Of a DNA stretch of 64,000 nucleotides, positions 9,044 to 18,163 are shown piece after piece. The notes beneath the pieces are model-generated. The model searched no databases and was not told where the DNA came from. It was given only the letters and a program-made list of their open reading frames with translations. A program made the translations under genes and the position numbers. The stretch's first letter is position 1, and each line of letters begins with the position of its first letter. Source of the stretch: Thermosynechococcaceae cyanobacterium MS004 (GTDB lineage: Bacteria > Cyanobacteriota > Cyanobacteriia > Thermosynechococcales > Thermosynechococcaceae); the NCBI GenBank assembly GCA_022402525.1, contig JAKRSB010000113.1:77361-141360 (forward strand). Reading direction: 5' to 3'.

Positions 9044-9507
9044 AGCCAATTGAAAGTTTTAACGCGAAGAGTTTTGGGTTAGAGACGCTTTGAGAAGACG
9101 CTTTGAGAAGGCGTGCTGAGAAAACTTACTGAGAAGACACGCTGAAAGCTGTACTTTCAAGAGACATTCTTAAGACCTGTATCCAAACAGGATAACCTCT
9201 GCCTGAATCGCTAGAATAAAAGTATAAAAGATTAGAAATACCAATCTAAACAGATTCTTTGACTCATAATTTAAATCATAAATTGATATGAGTCATGCTT
9301 AATTTTCTCCGGCAAAGATGCGAAACCTGCAGGACGGACTGCAGGGAGAGAGATACAGGGGGAGAGATCAATCGAGCGCTTGGTGTGATCTGGGTCATAT
9401 CTGCCTTTAGAAGGTGTATGAGAACTTGGTGGGTGGTTAAGTTAGAGCTGAAATCTTAGGGACGAAAGGCTCCCTAAGAAGATAGAGAGATAAAAGGAAG
9501 GTCACTC
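9044..9507. other. divergent intergenic region with repeats
   Basis: Spacer of 464 nt between the mlaF-like gene (minus) and the TPR gene (plus), so it should hold two promoters. It contains a 13-nt repeat array and a perfect 7-bp inverted repeat CCTGCAG/CTGCAGG at 9326-9345. No gene is visible. Confidence 0.6.
9083..9147. repeat. 13-nt tandem repeat, 5 copies
   Basis: Five exactly adjacent units related to AGACGCTTTGAGA. The first two are identical and the others diverge while keeping the TGAGA end. They lie 40 nt upstream of the mlaF-like start. Confidence 0.93.
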
Positions 9508-10209
9508 ATGAAACGTACCTTGACCCTAAAAAATAAATCTAACCCTGGTGCTGCCAGCGCTGTATTGGTGTCCATTGCGATCGCAGTTGGAGCGCTGGCT
9601 GGGAGTGCTGTCAGGGTACAGGCTGATCCCCTATCTCTTGCTGCTCAAACTGTGACCGGACGACCAGTTGAGGCTTTGGTGACGGCCAGCATCAACGCGA
9701 AGGACTCCGCAGATCTCCTGAAGTCTCCGGCGAAGACCGCTGAAGACTTTTATAATCAGGGGCTTGTGCTTCAGGGGAAAGGGCAGTTTGAGCAGGCTGT
9801 CGAGAAATTCAGTCAGGCACTAACGCTTCAGCCTGGAGATGCCGACCTGTACTTTAGCCGTGGCTTAGCGCTGGCCGATGCTGGGAACCTAACCCTCGCC
9901 ATTCAGGACTACAGTCAAGCGATCGCCCTTGACCCCAATTTCCTGTCTGCCTACTACAACCGTGGACTAGCAAGGTTTGCACTCCAGCAGACCGATGGGG
10001 CGATCGCAGATTTTTCGAGCGCCATTGGAATTGATCGGCAGTTTGTAGCGGCCTACTACAGTCGCGGCATGGCCTACTACGATAAAGGCGAGGTTCAGCT
10101 TGCCCGTCAAGACTATAACCGCGCCTTACAGCTCAATCCTCAGATTGCGGAAGCGTTTTACGATAAGGGGTTTGTGCGCCCGCTGGTGGGTGGCGATCAT
10201 CAACGCTAG
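9508..10209 (+). CDS. exported TPR repeat protein
   Basis: The 233-residue protein has a signal-peptide-like N-terminus (positive start, hydrophobic stretch about 16-36). After a linker, four TPR units follow from about residue 80, for example DFYNQGLVLQGKGQFEQAVE and AYYNRGLARFALQQTDGAIA. TPR units bind protein partners, and here they would act in the periplasm or thylakoid lumen. The partner is unknown. The start ATG 9508 has GGAAGG 6 nt upstream. It converges with the Nudix gene, with 12 nt between the ends. Confidence 0.82.
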   Translation: MKRTLTLKNKSNPGAASAVLVSIAIAVGALAGSAVRVQADPLSLAAQTVTGRPVEALVTASINAKDSADLLKSPAKTAEDFYNQGLVLQGKGQFEQAVEKFSQALTLQPGDADLYFSRGLALADAGNLTLAIQDYSQAIALDPNFLSAYYNRGLARFALQQTDGAIADFSSAIGIDRQFVAAYYSRGMAYYDKGEVQLARQDYNRALQLNPQIAEAFYDKGFVRPLVGGDHQR

Positions 10210-10221
10210 CTGGGTGCCTCT

Positions 10222-10770
10222 CTAGCCACTTAACCCTCTAGCACCTGCCAGTCCTGGCCGTCGGCCGTGATGCCGATAGGCGTAATAATCTGCCAAAATC
10301 TGGGCGTGGTCAAAGCAGAGGGCGGGTAAACTACTAGTCCCAAAAATGCCTACGGCCTTTGCGTCATCCGCAGCTTGAGGGGTACCGCTTGCCTGGGCAA
10401 TAAAGACAATGCTCAAGGTATGTTGCCTTGGATCGCGCCGAGGGTCAGAGTAAACGTGAAACTGTTCTAAAAGCTGCACCTGGAGCCCCGTTTCTTCTTG
10501 GGCTTCTCGGATGGCTGCCGCTTCAGCCGTCTCGCCATAGTCCATAAATCCCCCTGGCAAAGCCCAGCCATAGGGTTCATTGAGCCGCTCAATCAGCACA
10601 ATGCTGACCTCATGTCGGGGCGCAGACAAAGCTTGTATGAAGCCAGATGACGAAGGATCGGGCTGATCCATACCTCCAAACTCAGTCATTCCCAATTCAG
10701 TCATTCCCAACTCAGTCACTCCCAACTCAATAATGATGTCAACGGTCGGGACAGGATTGCGATAGGTCAT
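10222..10770 (-). CDS. Nudix hydrolase with a repeat-bearing insertion
   Basis: The Nudix box is complete (G-x5-E-x7-REAQEETG). The family hydrolyses nucleoside diphosphates linked to other groups; the substrate is not known. The start ATG 10770 begins [15 protein letters not shown], as in cyanobacterial homologues, which then run almost directly into the IVLIERL strand. Here about 35 residues are inserted at that point, beginning with a Thr-Glu-Leu-Gly repeat encoded by a 15-nt tandem repeat. The insert keeps frame, so the protein is probably still made. An upstream TTG/GTG start is less likely. Confidence 0.88.
   Translation of the reverse strand: MTYRNPVPTVDIIIELGVTELGMTELGMTEFGGMDQPDPSSSGFIQALSAPRHEVSIVLIERLNEPYGWALPGGFMDYGETAEAAAIREAQEETGLQVQLLEQFHVYSDPRRDPRQHTLSIVFIAQASGTPQAADDAKAVGIFGTSSLPALCFDHAQILADYYAYRHHGRRPGLAGARGLSG
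10679..10723. repeat. 15-nt tandem repeat, 3 copies, coding
   Basis: Units of AACTCAGTCATTCCC inside the Nudix gene, at the site of its extra loop. Confidence 0.93.
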
Positions 10771-10884
10771 GGTTAGACTGGGAGAGTTCTGTGGCCGCAC
10801 CAAAAGTATAAAGCCCATCCAGCTCTCATCCTGAACGGGCTTTATGGAGGACTCCTCATCAGACTTGAAAGCCTGAGAATTGCT

Positions 10885-11922
10885 TTAGCGATCGCCTTCT
10901 TCCGTAAAGATATAGCGGTATAGCTCACTCGGATCAGGGTCAGGACTTTGCTCCGCAAACTCCACAGCCTCATCCACCGTGGCCTGAATTTTGCGCTGAA
11001 TATCTTTAAGCTCTTCCGTTTTGGCTAGGTTCTGCTCAATCAGGTAAGCTTCAAATCCTTTAATTGGGTCGCGGGAAAACCAATTTTCCTTTTCGTCCTT
11101 AGGGCGTAGCTCATCAGGGTCAGCCAGGGAATGTCCTCGGAATCGGTAGGTGAGCGCCTCAATCAGCGTGGGGCCTTCTCCCGCACGGGCGCGCGCCACC
11201 GCCTCCTGCGCCACGGCACGCACCGCCATCACATCCATCCCATCCACCTCAACCCCAACCATCCCAAAGGCGCTAGCCTTACGATAGATTTCAGGATGAG
11301 AGGTCGCGCGATCGTGCGCCATCCCAATCGCCCACTTATTATTTTCAACCACAAACAGAATGGGCAGCTTCCAGAGCGCCGCCATGTTTAGACATTCAAA
11401 AAACTGACCATTATTGGAGGCACCATCCCCAAAAAAGCAGGCCGTCACCTGGTCTGCAGTGTCATCTCCGAGCGCCACACGACGATACTTACTCTGGAAC
11501 GCTGCGCCCAGCGCCACCGGAATGCCCTCTGCCACAAAGGCAAACCCTCCTAACAAATTATGCTCAGAGGAAAAGAGGTGCATCGAGCCGCCCCGACCTT
11601 TGCTGCATCCGGTCGCCTTGCCGAATAGCTCCGCCATCACTTGCCGAGGCGGCACCCCAGCGCTCAGCGCATGAACGTGATCCCGGTAGGTGCTGCACAC
11701 ATAGTCATCTGAGCGCATGGCTCGAATGACGCCGGAAGATACCGCCTCTTGGCCGTTATAGAGGTGCACAAACCCAAACATTCGGCCGCGATAGTACATC
11801 TCAGCACATTTATCTTCAAAGGTGCGGCCTAACACCATGTCTTCATATACCTTTAGCCCATCCTCGCGCGAAATCTGCACAGGGGGAATAGAAAGCTTGG
11901 GTAGAATGCGTTCTTGAACCAT
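10885..11922 (-). CDS. pdhA: pyruvate dehydrogenase E1 alpha subunit
   Basis: A 345-residue thiamine-diphosphate enzyme subunit that, with E1 beta, decarboxylates pyruvate and transfers acetyl to lipoyl-E2. The ThDP-binding motif runs from GDGASNNG to VVENNKWAI. The phosphorylation-loop region ([15 protein letters not shown]) is also present. Length is normal for the cyanobacterial/plastid type. The start ATG 11922 has GAAGGA 6 nt upstream. No pdhB or pdhC is adjacent, as usual in cyanobacteria. Confidence 0.96.
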   Translation of the reverse strand: MVQERILPKLSIPPVQISREDGLKVYEDMVLGRTFEDKCAEMYYRGRMFGFVHLYNGQEAVSSGVIRAMRSDDYVCSTYRDHVHALSAGVPPRQVMAELFGKATGCSKGRGGSMHLFSSEHNLLGGFAFVAEGIPVALGAAFQSKYRRVALGDDTADQVTACFFGDGASNNGQFFECLNMAALWKLPILFVVENNKWAIGMAHDRATSHPEIYRKASAFGMVGVEVDGMDVMAVRAVAQEAVARARAGEGPTLIEALTYRFRGHSLADPDELRPKDEKENWFSRDPIKGFEAYLIEQNLAKTEELKDIQRKIQATVDEAVEFAEQSPDPDPSELYRYIFTEEGDR

Positions 11923-12718
11923 GAAGTATCCTTCGTCGAAGTGCTTGAGGTCGATTGGGTATGCGTTTGGGCTTTGTTCTGTGAGTTGGCTAACGGGCTT
12001 GCTAGCTCAGAAGCCCTTCACCAAAAGCCTGACTACTATAAGCCTGACTACATAAGCCTGATAATTATAAGCTTGCCAAATTATAAGTCTGGCAAATTGC
12101 AACATTGGCATCACTGATGACAATATTATCGCGACTCTGCCGCCGACTCTACTGCTAAACCTGCCGCTGCTCTTTTGTCTCATCTCCACCCACCCAATTC
12201 CCCGTACCTAACCCACTGCGCTCCGGCGATCGCCAAGTCTAACCGCCGCACCCAACCGACAATAGGCTGGCCAGACCCGATGAGGGGCGATCTCATTAGC
12301 AAAATGATGCCTGTCCGCGATAATTGAACAGATTTACAAATCAATCCTTGGAATACTTCAAAGAATGGGGCTAGATATAAAATTTTGATCTCAAAAATCG
12401 GAAACCTACCGCTATAAATTAGCGTCATAGAACGATTATTTACAATCTATTTACGATGGCAGGCTAAGACTACTAGGTAGGGTTAAGGCAGTAGGGCAAT
12501 GGCTCTATGGTCTGGTATGGCCTGAGTGTATCGCCACTCCATCGCCAAAAGGTAAGGCCTACCAAAAATTAAGACCCAAAAATTACGGATTTAGAAGATG
12601 TTCAGGAAGTCCAGGCTATGATGTTTCCACGTAAGTCTGCTATTTTGGTCTTTTGCTGACTTGTTTTGCTCTGATTTTGTTCTGACGATACCTTCCATTG
12701 CTGCCAAGGACTCCCACT
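11923..12718. other. long intergenic region, pdhA / ftn2-like
   Basis: About 800 nt between divergent genes. Short open frames here (for example 12180-12428 minus) lack ribosome sites and recognisable sequence, so I call none. A degenerate tandem repeat lies at 12025-12100. Promoters for both flanking genes are expected. Confidence 0.55.
12025..12100. repeat. degenerate 14-16-nt tandem repeat, about 5 copies
   Basis: Units derived from AGCCTGACTACTATA become more diverged towards the 3' side (AGCTTGCCAAATTATA, AGTCTGGCAAATTG). It lies about 100 nt upstream of pdhA. Confidence 0.8.
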
Positions 12719-15406
12719 GTGCAAATTCCCTTAGACTTCTACAGAATTCTAGGTGTGCCTCATCGAGCGACCCTCGAACAGCTTCAGCAGGCATTTGATG
12801 ACCGATTGCAGCAGTTGCCGAGACAGGAGTACTCGAATGGGGCGATCGCCGCCCGCAAGCAGCTTTTGGAAGAAGCCTATGTGACACTAGCGGATCCTGA
12901 AAAGCGTCAGGCCTATGATGCAAAGCTCAATGCCCAGGAAGTCAGCACAGCGATAGGGGAGCGTCTTGGTGCAGAGCTTGAAGGCGCAGAGCTTGAAGGT
13001 GTGAAGTTTGAAGGCGTAGCGTTTGAAACGCCGGACAATCAGCTTGCTGGGGTGCTCTTGGTTTTGCAGGAAGTTGGCGCATATCCCCAGATTTTAGAGA
13101 TTGGCAGCGCCTATCTAGAGCGCCCCATTGATTTGGCAAAGTTGCCCCTAAGCGCTGGGGCAGTGGAAGATGACGTCATTTTGGCTATGGCGCTGGCCAA
13201 CCTAGAGCTAGGCCGCGAGCAGTGGCAGCAGAGCCAGTTTGAGGTGGCGGGGAAGTCACTCCAGGCGGGGTTAGCGTTGTTAGAGCAAGAGCAAAAAAGC
13301 CCCGGAATTCAGGCCGAAATTCGCGGGGATCTGTTTAAGCTCAGACCCTACCGTATTCTAGATGCCCTAACCCACGAAGAACCGGAACAGCGCCAAGCTG
13401 GGCTGACTTTGCTCCAAGCCATGCTGGATGATCGAGACGGCATTGATGGCAACCAGGACGACCAGTCTGGGCTGACCGTTAATGACTTCTTACGCTTTGT
13501 GCAGCAATTGCGCGAGTATTTGACCGTTGAAGAGCAGCAAACCCTCTTTGAGCGAGAAGCTGCCCGCCCCTCAGCAGTGGCCTCTTACCTAGCCGTTTAT
13601 GCACTGATTGCGAGGGGGGTATCAGAGGGGACGCCTGCCCTCATTCAGCGGGCAAAGACGCTGCTGACCCAGCTTAGCGATCGCCAAGATGTCGCTGTAG
13701 AAGTGGGCATGTGCTGGCTACTGCTGGGCCAGCCCACTGCCGCCCATCAAAGCGTGGAGTTCAGTGAAGATGCAGATTCCCTGGCGTTTATGCGGCAATA
13801 TTCAGAGGGCGCGCCAGACTTGATTCCAGGACTTTATTTATATACCGAAAACTGGCTTCAGCAGGAAGTATACCCCTATTTTAGAGATCTGCTGGATCGG
13901 AAGGTGTCCCTACAGCACTATTTTGACGACCCAGCAATTCAAAAGACCCTTAGTGCGCTTGAGTCTACCTGGTCAGGTTCTGCAAAAACTCAGCTGAAGC
14001 AGACTCCAGCCCTTGAGCCTGGATCCGCTATCGCGACAGCTCCAGCCCCCTCAACCCTGGCGCCAGACTTTACAGCAGACTCCCTGAGCTTTGCCCCTGA
14101 TCACCTTCAGAATTTAGAAATTAAGCAACCAGCAGCTAAGCAAGCAGGAGCTCAACAGGATACTCACCGACCACAGGAACGCGCAAAGCAGAAGTCTTCC
14201 CTTGGGCGGCAAGAAGCGCAGGCATCTCAAGACGCACAAACATCAGCAGCGGCCTGGGCTGCCTTACTTGGTAAAGGCACTGGAGAGACGTCAGATCCTT
14301 GGATAACTGATTCTTGGTCAACTGAGTTGGGTTCTGCCGGATTAAGCTCTGCCGAGTTAAGCTCTGCCGAGTTAAGCCCTACGGAGTTAGGTGCTAGTGC
14401 CGCTCCTTTTGTGACCGGGGATCGACAGGTTCCTAGTTCTCGTGCTTCTTCGGGTGGCGCACCCCCCGGTGACGCAAATAATGCACCTCGGCGACAGGGG
14501 CGTACCCGATCGCCTCTCCCACAAAACGCACCAGACCAAACCCAGGCCCTGCGGTACAAAACGCGACTGGGACAATCTAGAGCAGGTCAGCAAGAAAAAG
14601 CGGCGGCTGGCTCGCCTGCCCATCCTCGCAAAAAGCGTCTACGTCGATGGGTTCCTTGGGTGATCGCAGCGCTATTGGGCACTGGCGCAGTGGCTGGAGC
14701 GCTGGCTCTAGGCCGTCTGTTTAATCCTGAGCGTTCCTTGGTGAACAGCCCCACTTCCAGCCCCCCCCTCGCACCTTCTCAGCCTTCGGCTTCCTCTGGT
14801 GGAACCAAGACTCCTGCCGCTAACGCAGGGGGTCAGCCCAGTGCGGCGACGGCTGGCGCATCTAGTCCAGTCAGCACCCCTAGCGCCAACCCCACGACCC
14901 AAGGGACAACTCAAAGCCCTACGGTTCAGGGAGGGTCTAGCCCAGTTCCTGGCTCCGCGACTGCCTCAACCCCCAGTGTCGTTCGCCCTGCTGGGGCACC
15001 TGCGCCCACTGCTGCTTCAGGGAACCTTTCGTCAGCCGACGCAAAGCAGCTCGTACAGTCCTGGCAAGCTGCTAAGGCAGAGGCGATGGGCGAAACCTCC
15101 CAAATCGATAAGCTCAAAACAGTTTTGGCTGAGCCGATTCTGGGCGAGTGGGAGTATAGCGCTAATCAGGTGCAGCAAAGTCAAGGTCACTGGAAATATA
15201 CCCTCGATGAGCTGAATATTGAGTCCGTAAAGACCGTGGGCAAAGGACAGTCGCTGATTCAGGCTCAGGTTAAGGAAAAGGCTCAATACTATGAAAACGG
15301 TAAGCTGGTGAGCGATCGCTCCTACTCAGACAATTACCGAGTTCAGTACAGTGCGATTCAGAAGGGTCAGCAATGGTTGATTCGTGGGATGGAAGTTCTG
15401 AAGTAA
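12719..15406 (+). CDS. ftn2: Ftn2/ARC6-like cell division protein (ZipN)
   Basis: The product is about 895 residues. The N-terminus PLDFYRILGVPHRATLEQ is the J-like domain of cyanobacterial Ftn2 (ZipN) and plant ARC6; it lacks the HPD triad, as in that family. A long alpha-helical cytoplasmic region follows, then a membrane segment near 643-664 and a Pro/Ser/Thr-rich linker. The C-terminal domain (last about 120 residues, from SSADAKQLVQSWQ) is of the IMS/DUF4101 type. Ftn2 anchors FtsZ rings to the membrane. I chose GTG 12719 (AAGGA 10 nt upstream) over a TTG at 12698. Two 15-nt repeat arrays lie in low-complexity parts. Confidence 0.93.
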   Translation: MQIPLDFYRILGVPHRATLEQLQQAFDDRLQQLPRQEYSNGAIAARKQLLEEAYVTLADPEKRQAYDAKLNAQEVSTAIGERLGAELEGAELEGVKFEGVAFETPDNQLAGVLLVLQEVGAYPQILEIGSAYLERPIDLAKLPLSAGAVEDDVILAMALANLELGREQWQQSQFEVAGKSLQAGLALLEQEQKSPGIQAEIRGDLFKLRPYRILDALTHEEPEQRQAGLTLLQAMLDDRDGIDGNQDDQSGLTVNDFLRFVQQLREYLTVEEQQTLFEREAARPSAVASYLAVYALIARGVSEGTPALIQRAKTLLTQLSDRQDVAVEVGMCWLLLGQPTAAHQSVEFSEDADSLAFMRQYSEGAPDLIPGLYLYTENWLQQEVYPYFRDLLDRKVSLQHYFDDPAIQKTLSALESTWSGSAKTQLKQTPALEPGSAIATAPAPSTLAPDFTADSLSFAPDHLQNLEIKQPAAKQAGAQQDTHRPQERAKQKSSLGRQEAQASQDAQTSAAAWAALLGKGTGETSDPWITDSWSTELGSAGLSSAELSSAELSPTELGASAAPFVTGDRQVPSSRASSGGAPPGDANNAPRRQGRTRSPLPQNAPDQTQALRYKTRLGQSRAGQQEKAAAGSPAHPRKKRLRRWVPWVIAALLGTGAVAGALALGRLFNPERSLVNSPTSSPPLAPSQPSASSGGTKTPAANAGGQPSAATAGASSPVSTPSANPTTQGTTQSPTVQGGSSPVPGSATASTPSVVRPAGAPAPTAASGNLSSADAKQLVQSWQAAKAEAMGETSQIDKLKTVLAEPILGEWEYSANQVQQSQGHWKYTLDELNIESVKTVGKGQSLIQAQVKEKAQYYENGKLVSDRSYSDNYRVQYSAIQKGQQWLIRGMEVLK
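12971..13030. repeat. 15-nt tandem repeat, 4 copies, coding
   Basis: Units of GCAGAGCTTGAAGGC in the ftn2-like gene, encoding Ala-Glu-Leu-Glu-Gly type pentapeptides after the J-like domain. Confidence 0.93.
14327..14386. repeat. 15-nt tandem repeat, 4 copies, coding
   Basis: Units of TTAAGCTCTGCCGAG in the linker before the membrane segment of the Ftn2-like protein. The two central units are identical. Confidence 0.93.
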
Positions 15407-15450
15407 TTGGGTTGGCCTGGAATCCTATATTCTCCCGGAATCTTATAACG

Positions 15451-15492
15451 CTTGGGACATGAAGATTGGGACATGAAGGTTGGGGCATGAAG
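15451..15492. repeat. 14-nt tandem repeat, 3 copies, over lpxD start
   Basis: Units of ATTGGGACATGAAG. Each contains ATGAAG, giving ATGs at 15459, 15473 and 15487 in three different frames. Only the last opens lpxD. Confidence 0.93.
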
Positions 15493-16518
15493 TTTCAAGA
15501 GCTGATTGAGCGCTTAAAGGTTCCAGCAGAGCAGACGAGTTTCGGGCAGGGTGGAGCGCTAAATCCAGAGCTATCAGGAATCTCGGCCATTGATCAGGCT
15601 CAGGCTGGGGAGCTTTCTTTTATTGGAGGGGCTGCTTTTGCTGGGTGGGTTTCTAAGACGCAAGCCAGTGCGCTAATTTTGCCCCAAGACCCCGCGCTTT
15701 GGCAGGCGGCAGAAGATCGACACATTGCGTGGATTGCGACCGATCAGCCCCGTCTCTTGTTTGCCCAGGCCTTGGGGGCGTTTTATCGTCCCTGGCAGCC
15801 TAGCGCTGGTATTCACCCAACGGCGTTTGTGGATCCGTCGGTTCAGATTGGGCAAGCGGTTTCGATTGGGGCCAATGCTTCAGTTCAGGCTGGGGTGGTT
15901 CTGGGAAGTGGGGTCTGCATCCACGCGAATGCCGCACTTTATCCACAGGTGGTGGTGGGCGATCGCACGGTGATTCACGCCAACTGCGTAATTCATGAAC
16001 GTTCAGTGCTGGGCCGGGACTGCGTGATTCACAGTGGCGCAGTGATTGGTTCCGAGGGCTTTGGCTTTGTACCGACGGCGACGGGCTGGGAAAAAATGCC
16101 CCAGTCAGGCCGCACGATTTTAGAAGATGGAGTGGAAGTGGGCTGCAACTCTGCCATTGATCGGCCTGCTGTGGGCGAAACGCGGATTGGTCAGGGGACT
16201 AAGATTGATAACTTGGTGCAGGTGGGACATGGCTGTCAGGTGGGGCAGCAGTGTTTGCTGGTGAGCCAGGTGGGTTTGGCGGGTGCCGCACAGCTGGGCG
16301 ATCGCGTGATGATTGGGGGACAGTCTGGGGTGGTGGAAAAAATCAAGCTGGGCGATCTCGCGCGGGTGACGGCAAAGTCTTTGGTCCTTCAGGATGTGGG
16401 TGCTGGGGAGACGGTTTCCGGAATTCCGGCCATGCCCAATAAGCTGTGGCTCAGAACCGTGGTGTTGATCCGGCGCCTACCGGAGCTGTTTCGTCGAGGC
16501 GATCGCTCAGGGTCCTGA
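15487..16518 (+). CDS. lpxD: UDP-3-O-acylglucosamine N-acyltransferase
   Basis: The 343-residue LpxD adds the second acyl chain to UDP-3-O-acylglucosamine in lipid A synthesis. It has the N-terminal uridine-binding domain and then a left-handed beta-helix of hexapeptide repeats (from about residue 105). The catalytic His lies in DNLVQVGHGCQVG near residue 247, matching His239 of E. coli. The start ATG 15487 has AAGG about 7 nt upstream. The upstream DNA is a triplicated 14-nt unit, so the ribosome site and start exist in three near-identical copies. The gene stands apart from other lpx genes. Confidence 0.95.
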   Translation: MKFQELIERLKVPAEQTSFGQGGALNPELSGISAIDQAQAGELSFIGGAAFAGWVSKTQASALILPQDPALWQAAEDRHIAWIATDQPRLLFAQALGAFYRPWQPSAGIHPTAFVDPSVQIGQAVSIGANASVQAGVVLGSGVCIHANAALYPQVVVGDRTVIHANCVIHERSVLGRDCVIHSGAVIGSEGFGFVPTATGWEKMPQSGRTILEDGVEVGCNSAIDRPAVGETRIGQGTKIDNLVQVGHGCQVGQQCLLVSQVGLAGAAQLGDRVMIGGQSGVVEKIKLGDLARVTAKSLVLQDVGAGETVSGIPAMPNKLWLRTVVLIRRLPELFRRGDRSGS

Positions 16519-16650
16519 TTGCTCAGCGCGATTGCTCAGGGTCGTGATTTCCGAAAGTCAGAATCCTGGGGCACTAGATACAATTGGATTCAAGAGCTTG
16601 ATTTCAAGCCTGAATTCAAGAACTCTCTAACCCTGAATTTTGGTGAACTC

Positions 16651-17355
16651 ATGATTACGATTCGACCGACCCAAGAGCGAGGAGCTGCAAACTTTGGGTG
16701 GCTAGATAGTCGGCATACGTTTTCCTTTGGGGAGTACCAAGACCCCAAGCACATGGGGTTTGGGACGCTGCGCGTCATCAATGAAGATAAAGTAGCCCCC
16801 GGAAAAGGGTTTGCAACCCACGGACATCAAAACATGGAGATTGTTACCTATGTTTTGGAAGGGGCGCTAGAGCATAAAGACAGCCTGGGGACTGGCTCAG
16901 TGATTCGACCCGGTGACGTGCAGCGGATGTCTGCGGGAACGGGCATTCGCCACAGTGAGTATAATGCCTCAGATTCTGATGTGGTGCATCTTTTGCAAAT
17001 CTGGATTCTGCCTGGGCAAGACGGCATAGAGCCCAGCTACGAGCAGAAAAGTTTTGAAATCGCTGAACAGCCTGGCAGCCTGAAGCTCGTCGGGTCTCAA
17101 CAGGGGCGAGACGGCTCCATCACGATCCATCAGGACGTGGATCTCTATGCTGCGGTTCTGCAAAAAGATGAAGACATTCGCCATACCCTGAACCCTGGAA
17201 GAGTCGCCTGGGTTCAGGTGGTGCGGGGGGCTGTGCAGGTGAATGACCAAACGCTCACCGCTGGGGATGGGGCAGCGATCGCACAAGAGTCCCTCATTAC
17301 TCTCCAAGGAACGGAGCAGGATGGGGAACTGCTGCTGTTTGATATGGCGGTCTAG
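16651..17355 (+). CDS. pirin family protein (YhhW-like)
   Basis: A 234-residue bicupin of the pirin/YhhW group. The metal-binding site lies in THGHQNMEIVTYV (His, His and Glu) and a further His follows in GIRHSEYN. Some members have quercetin 2,3-dioxygenase activity; the physiological substrate here is unknown. I set the start at ATG 16651 because the family begins MITIRPTQ. The frame is open further upstream to 16519, but those codons look like spacer. The gene follows lpxD by about 130 nt. Confidence 0.9.
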   Translation: MITIRPTQERGAANFGWLDSRHTFSFGEYQDPKHMGFGTLRVINEDKVAPGKGFATHGHQNMEIVTYVLEGALEHKDSLGTGSVIRPGDVQRMSAGTGIRHSEYNASDSDVVHLLQIWILPGQDGIEPSYEQKSFEIAEQPGSLKLVGSQQGRDGSITIHQDVDLYAAVLQKDEDIRHTLNPGRVAWVQVVRGAVQVNDQTLTAGDGAAIAQESLITLQGTEQDGELLLFDMAV

Positions 17356-17407
17356 AGGCTATTTTCTGATCTAAAGGCTATTTCCTGGTCTAGAGGCTAT
17401 TTCCTTG
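17351..17407. repeat. 19-nt tandem repeat, 3 copies
   Basis: Units of TCTAGAGGCTATTTCCTGG between the convergent pirin and membrane protein genes. The array starts on the pirin stop codon (17353-17355) and runs across the stop codon of the minus-strand gene at 17390. Confidence 0.93.
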
Positions 17408-18061
17408 AGTGACCAGCGGTGCGGGGGATGTTGGCACCAGTGGCGATCGCACGATGAGGTACAGGCACGGGCCCAGGAGCGGCAAGACCGTCAACCAGAG
17501 CAGCACTGGACTGTCTATGCCGCGTCGCGCCATATCGTCCGGGACAAGGGTGGGAAACAGCAGACTCAATAGGCAAAAGTCGAGACTCATGACATGGATA
17601 AATCGGCTGGTCTGCCACTGCTGCACAAAGTTTGCCCCATCGCCTTGGGTGATGCCAAACCCTAAACAGGCGATCGCACCTCCTAGGCCAATCAGACCCA
17701 GCCAGCGCAAGTCCCAAATTTTTAGTCCCCAGCCCTTTACTCCAGACCAGGTTTGGTGCGGGGTCCGGAGCACGAGGTAGGGCAGTAGGGCAAAGGCTCC
17801 CACCGCCATGGAAGCGATCGCAAAGGGCCAAGCCCGTACCCGCTGACCATCCCCATCAGCAAACAAAATTCCGCTATAGACAAGGGGCCAGATACCCATC
17901 GCGTTAAACAGCGCAATAGTCCAAGGATTGATGCCGTCCCACTGTCCTGTAGAGAGCTGGGTGATTAGCTCAACCGTATCAGGCTGGTCAGGGGGCGCAA
18001 AGGCGAAGGCATAGACCACCAATCCAACCCAAATTGCGGCAAATAGCAGTCTTCTTTGCAT
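17390..18061 (-). CDS. conserved membrane protein, function unknown
   Basis: About 223 residues with at least five hydrophobic segments: near the N-terminus, at the INPWTIALFNAMGIWPL region, in AIASMAVGAFALLPYLVL, in WLGLIGLGGAIACLGFG, and near the C-terminus. I recognise no named domain, although similar proteins occur in cyanobacteria and plastids from memory. I chose ATG 18061, preceded by AAGGAG at about 13 nt; a TTG start at 18103 is possible. The gene lies 102 nt downstream of the DUF58 gene on the same strand and may be the tail of that operon. Confidence 0.7.
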   Translation of the reverse strand: MQRRLLFAAIWVGLVVYAFAFAPPDQPDTVELITQLSTGQWDGINPWTIALFNAMGIWPLVYSGILFADGDGQRVRAWPFAIASMAVGAFALLPYLVLRTPHQTWSGVKGWGLKIWDLRWLGLIGLGGAIACLGFGITQGDGANFVQQWQTSRFIHVMSLDFCLLSLLFPTLVPDDMARRGIDSPVLLWLTVLPLLGPCLYLIVRSPLVPTSPAPLVTQGNSL

Positions 18062-18163
18062 GGCTACGCCTTGGCTCCTTATTTTAATTTTCGTTTTGGT
18101 CAATCTGCGCTTTGGTCAATTTGCGTTTTAGTCTGCTTAGTCTGTTCCTTTTGTGCGCTGCTC

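Noticed and set aside
9326..9345. Perfect 7-bp inverted repeat CCTGCAG/CTGCAGG as operator or terminator
   Set aside because: No T run follows and no regulator is known to bind it. It is noted in the intergenic entry only.
12180..12428. 82-codon minus-strand frame upstream of the ftn2-like gene
   Set aside because: No ribosome site, no recognisable sequence, and it lies in the intergenic region with degenerate repeats.
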